Shown: piece after piece, positions 7,850 through 13,114 of the stretch
How positions within the stretch are numbered: position 1 is the stretch's first letter
Layout of the letters: each line of letters opens with the position of its first letter
Assembly: GCA_937915775.1 (NCBI GenBank)
Contig: CALGGQ010000123.1
Coordinates: 1 to 13,114, forward strand
Length of the DNA: 13,114 bases
Direction of reading: 5' to 3'
Source: an uncultured Clostridia bacterium
Lineage (GTDB): Bacteria; Bacillota; Clostridia; Oscillospirales; Acutalibacteraceae
Notes under the pieces: model-generated
Told to the model about the DNA's origin: nothing
The model's input: only the letters and a program-made list of their open reading frames with translations
Databases searched by the model: none
Made by a program: the position numbers and the translations under genes

Positions 7850-8791
7850 ATGGCACAAGCAAAAACCACGCGCAATTCCCTGCTGTTAGTGCTGACGGCG
7901 TTCATCTGGGGCACCGCCTTTGTGGCGCAGAGCGAGGGCGGCGACGCCGTCGGACCATACACGTTCTGTTGCCTGCGCTATGCGCTCGGCGCGCTCATTC
8001 TGCTGCCCGTCATCGCCGTTCTTGACAAGGCGAAGCTGACCGCCGGCAGACCGAAAACTAAAGAAAATAAAAAAGCCCTGCTGACAGGCGGCATCGCCTG
8101 TGGGCTGTGCCTGGCGGCAGGCTCGCTGCTCCAGCAGGTCGGTATCAGCAGCGGCACCTCGGCGGGCAAAGCCGGCTTCCTCACGGCGTGCTATATCGTG
8201 CTGGTGCCGGTGCTCGGGCTGTTTTTCAAACGGAAATGCGGCTGGAACGTCTGGATTGCCGTGGCGCTGACGCTTATCGGGCTGTACCTGCTGTGCATGA
8301 ACGGCGCGTTGCGGATGCAGCGCTCGGACGTGCTGGTGCTGCTCTGCTCCGTTGTATATGCGGCACATATTCTGTTTGTTGACCGCTTTGTTTATCAAAA
8401 CGTTGACCCGGTGCGAATGTCCTGTATTCAGTTCGTGCTGGCGGCTGCCGTTGCGGCAGTACCGCTGTTCTTCACAGAAATGTACAGCGATATCACCCTG
8501 CTGCCGCAGGTGCTTGCCGCAGCAGTTCAGGGAAAGGCGCTTGTTTCACTGCTGTACGCCGGCGTGCTGTCCTCGGGCGTTGCCTACACGCTGCAGATTA
8601 TCGGGCAGAAGGACGTTAACCCGACAATCGCGTCGCTGTTAATGAGCCTGGAATCCGTCTTTGCCGTGCTCGGCGGCTGGGTTGTGCTGCACCAGGCGCT
8701 GACCGCCAGAGAGCTTGCCGGCTGCGCCGTCATTTTCGCCGCCGTTCTCCTCGCGCAAATCCCGTTTGAAAAGGTAAAAAAGAAGGCGTAA
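7850..8791 (+). CDS. DMT superfamily (EamA-type) membrane transporter
   Basis: A 313-residue protein with about ten membrane helices in two EamA-like halves (roughly 10-150 and 158-305), the standard layout for drug/metabolite transporters. The first helix carries LLLVLTAFIWGTAFVAQSE (11-29), typical of the family. The second half ends with SLLMSLESVFAVLGGWVVLHQALT (262-285), the conserved last repeat segment, then a basic tail KVKKKA. Substrates in this family range from amino acids to nucleotide metabolites and cannot be assigned here. The start is supported by GAGG at 7839-7842. It appears to be a single-gene unit. Its nearest downstream hairpin (8795-8820) has no T-run, and the first good terminator is at 9066-9101, beyond the palindrome array. 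Confidence 0.92.
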   Translation: MAQAKTTRNSLLLVLTAFIWGTAFVAQSEGGDAVGPYTFCCLRYALGALILLPVIAVLDKAKLTAGRPKTKENKKALLTGGIACGLCLAAGSLLQQVGISSGTSAGKAGFLTACYIVLVPVLGLFFKRKCGWNVWIAVALTLIGLYLLCMNGALRMQRSDVLVLLCSVVYAAHILFVDRFVYQNVDPVRMSCIQFVLAAAVAAVPLFFTEMYSDITLLPQVLAAAVQGKALVSLLYAGVLSSGVAYTLQIIGQKDVNPTIASLLMSLESVFAVLGGWVVLHQALTARELAGCAVIFAAVLLAQIPFEKVKKKA

Positions 8792-8794
8792 GTG

Positions 8795-8820
8795 AGCGAC
8801 CTTTCATAAGGAAGGTCGCT
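8795..8820 (+). other. Hairpin after the DMT gene, lacking a T-run
   Basis: AGCGACCTT (8795-8803) pairs with AAGGTCGCT (8812-8820) around an 8-base loop, three bases after the DMT stop codon. The shape suits an intrinsic terminator, but the sequence after it is GGGTGAAATT instead of a T-run. It may be a terminator stem separated from its tail by the palindrome array that begins here, or just a 3'-end hairpin. Confidence 0.55.
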
Positions 8821-8823
8821 GGG

Positions 8824-9060
8824 TGAAATTAATCCTTGCGGATTAATGAAATAATCTTTTAGAATATGAAATTGCTACGCAGTGAAATACGCCTACGGCG
8901 TATGAAAGGATTAATTTTATTATGAACACAGCGAATAACAATGTTCTCGGCGCTGTTTCAAAATCTTTGATTTTGTAAAACGGTGAGGTTCTTATTTCAC
9001 ATCGAGCAAGGCAAGATATTTCATACCATAGGTATTTCATATTGCGTCAGCAATATTTCA
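8824..9060. repeat. Mirror-symmetric array of TGAAAT-spaced palindromes
   Basis: Four copies of TGAAAT (8824, 8847, 8867, 8883) and a fifth partial copy (TGAAAG, 8903) on the left face four copies of ATTTCA (8994, 9018, 9034, 9055) on the right. Small palindromes lie between them: ATTAATCC/GGATTAAT (8828-8847), TGC-TAC-GCA (8872-8880), ATACGCC/GGCGTAT (8887-8903), ATACC/GGTAT (9023-9035) and ATATTGC/GCAATAT (9039-9056). The centre holds ACAGCG/CGCTGT (8928-8956) and CAAAATC-TTT-GATTTTG (8959-8975), enclosed by GAAC/GTTC (8924-8991). The TGAAAT and ATTTCA copies can pair in nested order, giving a trunk with side hairpins. No convincing reading frame is present. It may be a MITE- or REP-like element, or a structured RNA in the DMT 3' region; which is not decided by sequence alone. 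Confidence 0.75.
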
Positions 9061-9065
9061 TTATT

Positions 9066-9101
9066 ACAGACCGATTCTCTTTCGGTCTGTTTTTCTTTTT
9101 T
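9066..9101 (+). terminator. Intrinsic terminator after the palindrome array
   Basis: ACAGACCGA (9066-9074) pairs with TCGGTCTGT (9082-9090) around a 7-base loop, followed by a long T-run with one C (9090-9101). It reads on the plus strand and is the first strong terminator after the DMT gene, so a DMT transcript would include the whole palindrome array. Confidence 0.9.
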
Positions 9102-9150
9102 GTGGATTTTGCAGTACAAATCCTATGCTCGCTGCAGTCTGTGACAATAA

Positions 9151-9179
9151 TTGACAGTGATAATTCCGTATGATATAAT
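9151..9179 (+). promoter_or_regulatory. Consensus promoter of the membrane repeat-protein gene
   Basis: -35 TTGACA (9151-9156), 17-bp spacer, -10 TATAAT (9174-9179): a full match to the sigma-A consensus, the best promoter in the window. The expected transcript starts near 9186, about 19 bases before the ATG at 9205. The stretch 9102-9150 between the terminator and this promoter shows nothing else I can name. Confidence 0.85.
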
Positions 9180-9204
9180 ATTTAATGTTTTTTGGAGGTA
9201 TAAA

Positions 9205-9951
9205 ATGTTTGAAAACCTATTTGTCGGCGGGGCGTTCACTGCTTTGAAGATAGTTCCTGCTTTGCGAGGAATTGCAGGTTTGTTTTTGGCTATTTACGTT
9301 TTTAAGAATAGCAAAGCAAGAAATTTTGATAATTCATTTTTATGGGTTTTATTTGCTTTGGTATCTCCTGTTTTTGCAGTCATAGGATATTTTATTAAGG
9401 TTAAACTCTATGAAGATAAAACAGAAGCACAACTATATGATAAAAATAAGATTAAAAAATCTAAAAAGTTTTTTGTTGTCTCATTTATAATATATACACT
9501 TGCTTTAATCGTGCTGCTTGGTTCTGTCATTGTTTCAATCGGCGCCGGCGCAATCGGATTAGCGAAAAATGAAATTGAACTGTTTCCAACATATTATGAT
9601 TCCAAAGGCAATGTTCATGAGGATTATGAAACAATCCCAATATACGACAAAGACGGTAACGAATATCACCTTGACGAAATAACAGACGGCTGGAACACAA
9701 ATTCATATTATGACCAGAGTGGAAAAGAATATTTATTAGAGCATTGCTATGTTTCACAAGACGGTTATTTCTATTATGACGAAAATGATGAGTTAGAGGA
9801 TACACACGAATCAACATGGTATTATAGTAAGCATTGGAAAGACAAAAATGGTGTTTTATATGCACATATAGATGACGGCGTTTTTTGGGACGAAGAAGGT
9901 AATCCTTGTATTGTGTATAAGGGAATACAAACAAGAAAAGCATTTGATTAG
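9205..9951 (+). CDS. Unrecognised three-helix membrane protein with YD-x-x-G repeats
   Basis: I do not recognise the family. The start at 9205 is set by GGAGGT at 9194-9199; an upstream TTG at 9151 is the promoter -35 box and cannot be the start. The 248 residues begin with hydrophobic segments at about 11-33 and 45-65, then a lysine-rich loop (65-89), a third helix (89-115) and a polar acidic C-terminus. By the positive-inside rule the loop is cytoplasmic and the C-terminus outside (inference). That part has repeated short units: YDSKGN (131-136), YDKDGNEY (147-154), YDQSGKEY (169-176), SQDGYFYYDENDE (184-196), WKDKNGVLY (211-219) and WDEEGNP (228-234), suggesting stacked beta-hairpins. The gene is much richer in A+T than its neighbours and lies beside the palindrome array, which fits acquisition. 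It has its own promoter and terminator. Confidence 0.8.
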   Translation: MFENLFVGGAFTALKIVPALRGIAGLFLAIYVFKNSKARNFDNSFLWVLFALVSPVFAVIGYFIKVKLYEDKTEAQLYDKNKIKKSKKFFVVSFIIYTLALIVLLGSVIVSIGAGAIGLAKNEIELFPTYYDSKGNVHEDYETIPIYDKDGNEYHLDEITDGWNTNSYYDQSGKEYLLEHCYVSQDGYFYYDENDELEDTHESTWYYSKHWKDKNGVLYAHIDDGVFWDEEGNPCIVYKGIQTRKAFD

Positions 9952-9957
9952 ATATAC

Positions 9958-9996
9958 AAAGAAGGTGGCTGGGTTTTAAACTCAGCCACCTTCTTT
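9958..9996. terminator. Bidirectional terminator between converging genes
   Basis: AAAGAAGGTGGCTG (9958-9971) pairs with CAGCCACCTTCTTT (9983-9996), a perfect 14-bp stem that can extend by two more pairs. T-runs are short in both directions (TTCTTT). It lies between the membrane repeat-protein stop (9951) and the XRE regulator stop (10012). Confidence 0.8.
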
Positions 9997-10011
9997 ATGA
10001 CGGGCACCGCG

Positions 10012-11046
10012 TTACGCCTTCTTTTTCTTCAGCCGTTCGATTTCCCGCAGGTACAGGTCAATGCCCTCTCCCTCGGTTTCGTTCCACTGCGTTTTCATCA
10101 TCTCAATAATGGCTTCATACATCGAGATGGCTTTTTCGTAATCGCCCTTAATTTCATAGATGTGCGCCATTGCCTCCTCGCAGTCCACAAACGGCGGCTG
10201 CGGACGCAGCGGACGCGCCTTTTGGTAAAATTCGATTGCCTCGTCGTAGCGGCATTGCTTTGCCATCTCGTCGGCATACATTACATAGGTCAGCCAGCTG
10301 TCGGGATAATCGTTCAGCAGTTTCTCCAGCCATTCTTCAGCTGCTTTGAAGTCGCCCTCCGCACGGCAGATACGGCTCATATAATACAGATAGTGGTATT
10401 GTCCGTCCATACGGTTCATCGCTTCGGCATATTCCCGTGCTTCCGCGCACCTGCCGTCCGCCAGCAGCAAATCGAGCAGCCACAGATACGCCTTAAAATT
10501 ATCCTCATGGGTACGGATAAAGCCCTTGTACCAGTCAATCAGCTTGTGATGATTGGTAAAGTTCCAATCCATATAGGCGCCGTTATCCGAATCAAAAATC
10601 GCATTATGTGCGTCCTTACTGTCGGGATTATCCAGAAGCGCCCGCTTGGCAAGCGGCGCCGCCAGCTGATGGTATTCGTCGGCGCGTTTGTTATAAAGCT
10701 GTGCCAGGAGCAGCGCCGCCTTGGCGCGCGTTGCCTCCTCGCCGTATTTTTCCTTTAAAAACCGCTCCGTCTGCGCAAAATCCGCATCGGATAAAAAGCG
10801 CACGTCAAACAGCATATTGTCAATCCGCTCAAAGCGCGTTTCGTCCGTCAGGGTAAACAGCTCGTCAATCGTCACGCCGAGGATGACGGACAGCTCCGGC
10901 AGCAGCTGAATATCCGGCAGCGTTACGCCGTTCTCCCATTTGGATACCGACTGCGCGGAGAGGGATAGCTTTTCGCCCAGCTGCTCCTGCGTCATATTTT
11001 TCGCCAGCCTAAGCTGACGGATGTTGAGCCCCATATCGTTTTTCAT
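10012..11046 (-). CDS. XRE-family HTH regulator with C-terminal TPR-like repeats
   Basis: With the start at 11046 the protein has 344 residues. An XRE/Cro-type DNA-binding domain occupies about 6-62: IRQLRLAKNMTQEQLGEKL, then SAQSVSKWENG as recognition helix, then LPDIQLLPELSVILGVTIDELF. The rest is helical and repeat-like; units such as AEGDFKAAEEWLEKLLNDYP, CRYDEAIEFYQKARPLRP and IKGDYEKAISMYEAIIEM have TPR spacing. Such regulators often bind a peptide or protein through the TPR part (family knowledge); no cognate peptide gene was found next to it. The start follows from AAAGGAG eight bases before the ATG at 11046. An ATG two codons earlier is too close to that site, and the open frame to 11097 runs into the promoter. 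It is divergent from the arsR-type gene. Targets are unknown. Confidence 0.9.
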   Translation of the reverse strand: MKNDMGLNIRQLRLAKNMTQEQLGEKLSLSAQSVSKWENGVTLPDIQLLPELSVILGVTIDELFTLTDETRFERIDNMLFDVRFLSDADFAQTERFLKEKYGEEATRAKAALLLAQLYNKRADEYHQLAAPLAKRALLDNPDSKDAHNAIFDSDNGAYMDWNFTNHHKLIDWYKGFIRTHEDNFKAYLWLLDLLLADGRCAEAREYAEAMNRMDGQYHYLYYMSRICRAEGDFKAAEEWLEKLLNDYPDSWLTYVMYADEMAKQCRYDEAIEFYQKARPLRPQPPFVDCEEAMAHIYEIKGDYEKAISMYEAIIEMMKTQWNETEGEGIDLYLREIERLKKKKA

Positions 11047-11068
11047 CGCCATCGCTCCTTTCGCTTTT

Positions 11069-11097
11069 ATTATACTTTGCCGAAGCGGCAAGTGCAA
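11069..11097 (-). promoter_or_regulatory. Promoter of the XRE/TPR regulator gene
   Basis: On the minus strand: -35 TTGCAC (11097-11092), 17-bp spacer, -10 TATAAT (11074-11069), about 23 bases before the ATG at 11046. Its position rules out the longer reading frame that begins at 11097. Confidence 0.72.
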
Positions 11098-11107
11098 TAA
11101 CGCGCTC

Positions 11108-11124
11108 GGTGAACTTTTTTCACC
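11108..11124. repeat. Small inverted repeat between divergent regulator promoters
   Basis: GGTGAA (11108-11113) and TTCACC (11119-11124) form a perfect 6-bp inverted repeat with a 5-bp spacer. It lies between the -35 boxes of the XRE and arsR-type genes. It could be an operator for either regulator, but it does not resemble a known CadC/SmtB operator and is short enough to be chance. Confidence 0.3.
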
Positions 11125-11135
11125 CCGCGGTTAAA

Positions 11136-11164
11136 TTGACTAATGCGGCGAGATGTTGTATAAT
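11136..11164 (+). promoter_or_regulatory. Promoter of the ArsR-family sensor gene
   Basis: -35 TTGACT (11136-11141), 17-bp spacer, -10 TATAAT (11159-11164). The -10 box overlaps a TTG that would otherwise extend the reading frame, so that TTG is not the start. No clear ArsR-type 12-2-12 palindrome overlaps it. Confidence 0.8.
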
Positions 11165-11184
11165 TGACGGAAGGAAGTGATAGC

Positions 11185-11556
11185 ATGCATTTTGATTTTC
11201 AGGAAAAAATAGAGTGCTGCGACGATAACTGCGTGCACAGCGAGCTCGTGGAGGCGGTCAACCGCAGCATGCCCGATGAAACGGCGCTGTACGATTTATC
11301 CGAGCTCTTTAAGGTGTTCGGCGATTCCACGCGCATCCGCATCCTTTTTATTCTGCTGGAGGCGGAGGTCTGCGTGTGCGATCTGGCGGAGCTGCTGCAT
11401 ATGACGCAATCCGCGGTATCGCACCAGCTGCGGATTCTGAAGCACAGCAAGCTCGTCAAGAGCCGCCGCGAGGGTAAGTCCGTTTTCTATTCTTTAGCAG
11501 ACGCGCACGTCAAAACGATTATCGCGCAGGGGCTGGAGCATATCTGCGAGGATTAA
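11185..11556 (+). CDS. ArsR/SmtB-family metal sensor, CadC-like
   Basis: A 123-residue winged-helix repressor of normal ArsR length. The start at 11185 has AAGGAAG eight bases upstream. The fold is clear: FKVFGDSTRIRIL (42-54), CVCDLAELLHMTQSAVSHQLRIL (63-85, recognition helix) and a wing REGKSVFYSL (95-104). Two metal sites known from CadC appear complete. The helix-3/N-terminal site has Cys63 and Cys65 in EVCVC plus N-terminal Cys11, Cys12 and Cys16. The helix-5 zinc site has Asp106, His108, His119 and Glu122, with the same spacing as SmtB and CadC. It should therefore release DNA on binding Cd, Pb, Zn or a similar ion (inference). No metal efflux gene lies next to it: guaA follows after 76 bp with its own promoter. 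Its target may be elsewhere, or only itself. Confidence 0.92.
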   Translation: MHFDFQEKIECCDDNCVHSELVEAVNRSMPDETALYDLSELFKVFGDSTRIRILFILLEAEVCVCDLAELLHMTQSAVSHQLRILKHSKLVKSRREGKSVFYSLADAHVKTIIAQGLEHICED

Positions 11557-11570
11557 CTGCTTTGTTGTTA

Positions 11571-11599
11571 TTGACGGGGCAAGCCGATTTTGCTATAAT
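11571..11599 (+). promoter_or_regulatory. Promoter of guaA
   Basis: -35 TTGACG (11571-11576), 17-bp spacer, -10 TATAAT (11594-11599). It gives a leader of only about 30 bases before the AAGGAGG at 11621-11627, too short for a purine riboswitch. No terminator is seen after the arsR-type gene, so some read-through is possible. Confidence 0.8.
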
Positions 11600-11632
11600 A
11601 AATCATTGTAATATATACCTAAGGAGGAACGA

Positions 11633-12619
11633 ATGATGGACCCGAACAAAAGACCCGACACAATGGAAAGAATTACCACGCCGGAGCTTGCGAACGCCTT
11701 TATTGACGAGCAGATTGCCGCGCTGAAAGCGCAAATCGGCGACAAAAAGGTGCTGCTGGCGCTCTCCGGCGGTGTGGACAGCTCAGTGGTTGCCGCGCTG
11801 CTGATTAAAGCCATCGGCAAGCAGCTCGTTTGCGTACACGTCAACCACGGCTTACTGCGCAAGGGCGAGCCGGAGCAGGTCATCGAGGTGTTCCGCAACC
11901 AGATGGACGCGAACCTGATTTATGTAGACGCCGTTGACCGTTTTCTGGACAAGCTCGCCGGCGTTGCCGAGCCGGAAAGAAAGCGCAAGATTATCGGCGC
12001 GGAATTTATCCGTGTATTCGAGGAGGAAGCCAGAAAGCTCGACGGCATTGAGTTCCTCGCACAGGGTACGATTTATCCCGATATCCTCGAATCCGACGAC
12101 GGTGTCAAGGCGCACCACAACGTCGGCGGTCTGCCGGAGGATCTGCAGTTTGAGCTCGTGGAGCCCGTCAAGCTGCTGTATAAGGACGAGGTAAGAGTGG
12201 TCGGCAAAGCGCTCGGTCTGCCGGATAATATGGTATACCGTCAGCCGTTCCCGGGTCCCGGTCTCGGCGTGAGATGCCTCGGCGCGATTACGAGAGACAG
12301 GCTGGAAGCCGTCAGAGAGTCCGACGCGATTCTGAGAGAAGAATTTGCGAAAAACGGTCTCGAAGGCAAAGTATGGCAATACTTCACCGCGATTCCCGAT
12401 TTCAAGGGCGTCGGCATCAAGGACGGCAAGCGCACCTACGCATGGCCGGTATTTATCCGTGCCATCAACACCAGAGACGCCGTCACCGCCACGGTGGAAA
12501 ACGTGCCGTTTGAGCTGCTCCAGCACATCACCCAGCGCATCACCACCGAAGTCGAAAACGTCAACCGCGTCCTCTTCGACCTCACCCCGAAGCCGTCAGC
12601 GACTATTGAATGGGAATAA
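11633..12619 (+). CDS. guaA: GMP synthase ATP-pyrophosphatase subunit, without amidotransferase domain
   Basis: Converts XMP to GMP using ATP and ammonia in purine synthesis. Usual bacterial GuaA has about 510-525 residues with an N-terminal glutamine amidotransferase; this protein has 328 and begins directly at the ATPase part. Seen: P-loop SGGVDSS (45-51), VHVNHGLLRKGE (68-79), LAQGTIYPDILES (142-154), HHNVGGLPE (161-169), RQPFPGPGLGVR (203-214) and the C-terminal KPSATIEWE (320-328), so the ATPase and dimerisation domains are complete. The region upstream holds only a promoter and the arsR-type gene, with no amidotransferase remnant, so this is a genuine split form like the archaeal GuaAb subunit. 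A separate glutaminase subunit, or free ammonia, must supply nitrogen. Two adjacent ATGs follow AAGGAGG; the first (11633) is listed, but 11636 has better spacing. Confidence 0.93.
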   Translation: MMDPNKRPDTMERITTPELANAFIDEQIAALKAQIGDKKVLLALSGGVDSSVVAALLIKAIGKQLVCVHVNHGLLRKGEPEQVIEVFRNQMDANLIYVDAVDRFLDKLAGVAEPERKRKIIGAEFIRVFEEEARKLDGIEFLAQGTIYPDILESDDGVKAHHNVGGLPEDLQFELVEPVKLLYKDEVRVVGKALGLPDNMVYRQPFPGPGLGVRCLGAITRDRLEAVRESDAILREEFAKNGLEGKVWQYFTAIPDFKGVGIKDGKRTYAWPVFIRAINTRDAVTATVENVPFELLQHITQRITTEVENVNRVLFDLTPKPSATIEWE

Positions 12620-12638
12620 GAACTGATTGACAGAAACG

Positions 12639-12681
12639 AATCCCCAATCATTGAACCTCAATGATTGGGGATTTTCTTTTT
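12639..12681 (+). terminator. Intrinsic terminator of guaA
   Basis: AATCCCCAATCATTGA (12639-12654) pairs perfectly with 12658-12673 around a 3-base loop, a 16-bp stem. It is followed by TTTTCTTTTTT within 12671-12681. The T-run overlaps the stop codon of the converging right-edge gene, for which the hairpin could also act, more weakly. Confidence 0.92.
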
Positions 12682-13114
12682 ACTTTTTCATCATATCAAT
12701 TATTTTTTGAAATTCGGGTGTTGCCTTGAATTCGTCCGGAAGAGGATATTTTTCTTCAATCAGGTATTTCACCCTGCTGCTTGCAACAAAAGTACTGCCG
12801 AGGGTGTTCTTGTCAAACGCTCTGCCTTCAAAAAAACTTGAATGCATAATGGTTATTCTATCAAGGCTATCAAATTGTTTTGCGAGTCCTACCTCTTGTT
12901 TCAAATAGTGTATTCCTTTTTCATAATCGCCTTTCTTAGCGTACAAATAGCCAAGATAGCCGTAGGAGAAAATAATATTTCTCCAAGCTCTGCCGTAATT
13001 CCTGTCATCGTAAAACATATTCAGCATATCAATTTCTGCTTTTACACCATTAATTAACTTGTCAATATCATTGTTTTCATCCGTTACGTCAAAAAGGTGC
13101 GCTATGCTAGATCG
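12680..13114 (-). CDS. C-terminal part of a probable XRE/TPR-type regulator, partial
   Basis: The frame is open through the right edge, giving 144 codons before the stop at 12680-12682; an internal ATG at 13027 is not the start. The N-terminal part, which would show any DNA-binding domain, is missing. A TPR-like unit is visible (SYGYLGYLYAKKGDYEKGIHYLKQEVGLAKQ, codons about 47-77). It is followed by a tail with MHSSFFEGRAFDK, a segment STFVASSRVKYLIEEKYPLP and a final EFKATPEFQKIIDMM. I recall tails of this form from clostridial helix-turn-helix proteins with TPR repeats, so a regulator is likely, but this is recognition from memory. The gene is A+T-rich compared with guaA next to it, as is the gene at 9205-9951. 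It converges on guaA. Confidence 0.7.
   Translation of the reverse strand, partial: RSSIAHLFDVTDENNDIDKLINGVKAEIDMLNMFYDDRNYGRAWRNIIFSYGYLGYLYAKKGDYEKGIHYLKQEVGLAKQFDSLDRITIMHSSFFEGRAFDKNTLGSTFVASSRVKYLIEEKYPLPDEFKATPEFQKIIDMMKK

Noticed and set aside
8843..9040. A 65-codon minus-strand open frame within the palindrome array.
   Set aside because: It runs through the hairpins, has no ribosome site or promoter, and its sequence merely reflects the repeats.
8824..9060. CRISPR array.
   Set aside because: The repeated unit is only 6 bases, spacing is 14-22 bases, the orientation inverts at the centre, and the intervening sequences are palindromes. No cas genes are present.
9102..9160. Imperfect dyad around the -35 box of the 9205 gene (TGACAAT...ATTGACA-like).
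   Set aside because: It has a central mismatch and is short, so it is not strong enough to call an operator.
9151..9204. An extended start (TTG 9151) for the membrane repeat protein, and likewise TTG 11164 for the ArsR-type gene.
   Set aside because: Both TTG codons lie inside promoter boxes; each gene has an ATG with a good ribosome site further on.
11557..11632. Purine riboswitch upstream of guaA.
   Set aside because: The predicted leader is about 30 bases, and no three-way junction or terminator hairpin is seen.

Overview
The window looks like a chromosomal segment from a low-to-mid G+C Gram-positive bacterium, most likely an anaerobic member of class Clostridia (Oscillospiraceae/Ruminococcaceae-like). 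This is inferred from the perfect CIRCE operator, the strong AGGAGG-type ribosome sites, the TTGACA-17-TATAAT promoters, and gene types common in gut Clostridia. No close relative could be confirmed without a search. Most genes use G+C-rich codons. Two stretches (about 9100-9960 and 12680-13114) are clearly A+T-rich and may be recently acquired.

Layout. (1) Positions 1-1463, minus strand: 5' part of an ABC exporter half-transporter, cut by the left edge. It is divergent from (2) a plus-strand operon of rsmA (16S rRNA dimethyladenosine transferase), a MATE efflux protein and a GH127-type beta-L-arabinofuranosidase (1591-5773). The three genes are separated by 3 bp and overlap by 8 bp, and the operon ends at a bidirectional terminator. 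(3) htpG (Hsp90) on the minus strand, 5813-7690, with a near-consensus promoter and a perfect CIRCE operator. (4) A divergent DMT/EamA transporter, 7850-8791. (5) A 413-bp gap with a striking mirror-symmetric palindrome array (8824-9060), a terminator and a consensus promoter. (6) An A+T-rich gene for an unknown three-helix membrane protein with a C-terminal YD-x-x-G repeat region. (7) A minus-strand XRE/TPR regulator (10012-11046). (8) A divergent CadC/SmtB-like ArsR metal sensor. (9) A GMP synthase with only the ATP-pyrophosphatase and dimerisation part, lacking the glutamine amidotransferase domain. (10) At the right edge, the 3' part of a second probable XRE/TPR-type regulator on the minus strand.

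How they fit together. The window is mainly housekeeping and stress genes (rsmA, htpG, guaA) mixed with transporters and small regulators, not one dedicated pathway. Each unit has its own recognisable promoter, and several divergent pairs share short intergenic regions. The two most unusual items are the TGAAAT/ATTTCA palindrome array, which can be drawn as a nested tree of hairpins, and the adjacent unrecognised membrane repeat protein. I found no CRISPR array, tRNA, rRNA, intact transposase or recognisable phage gene.
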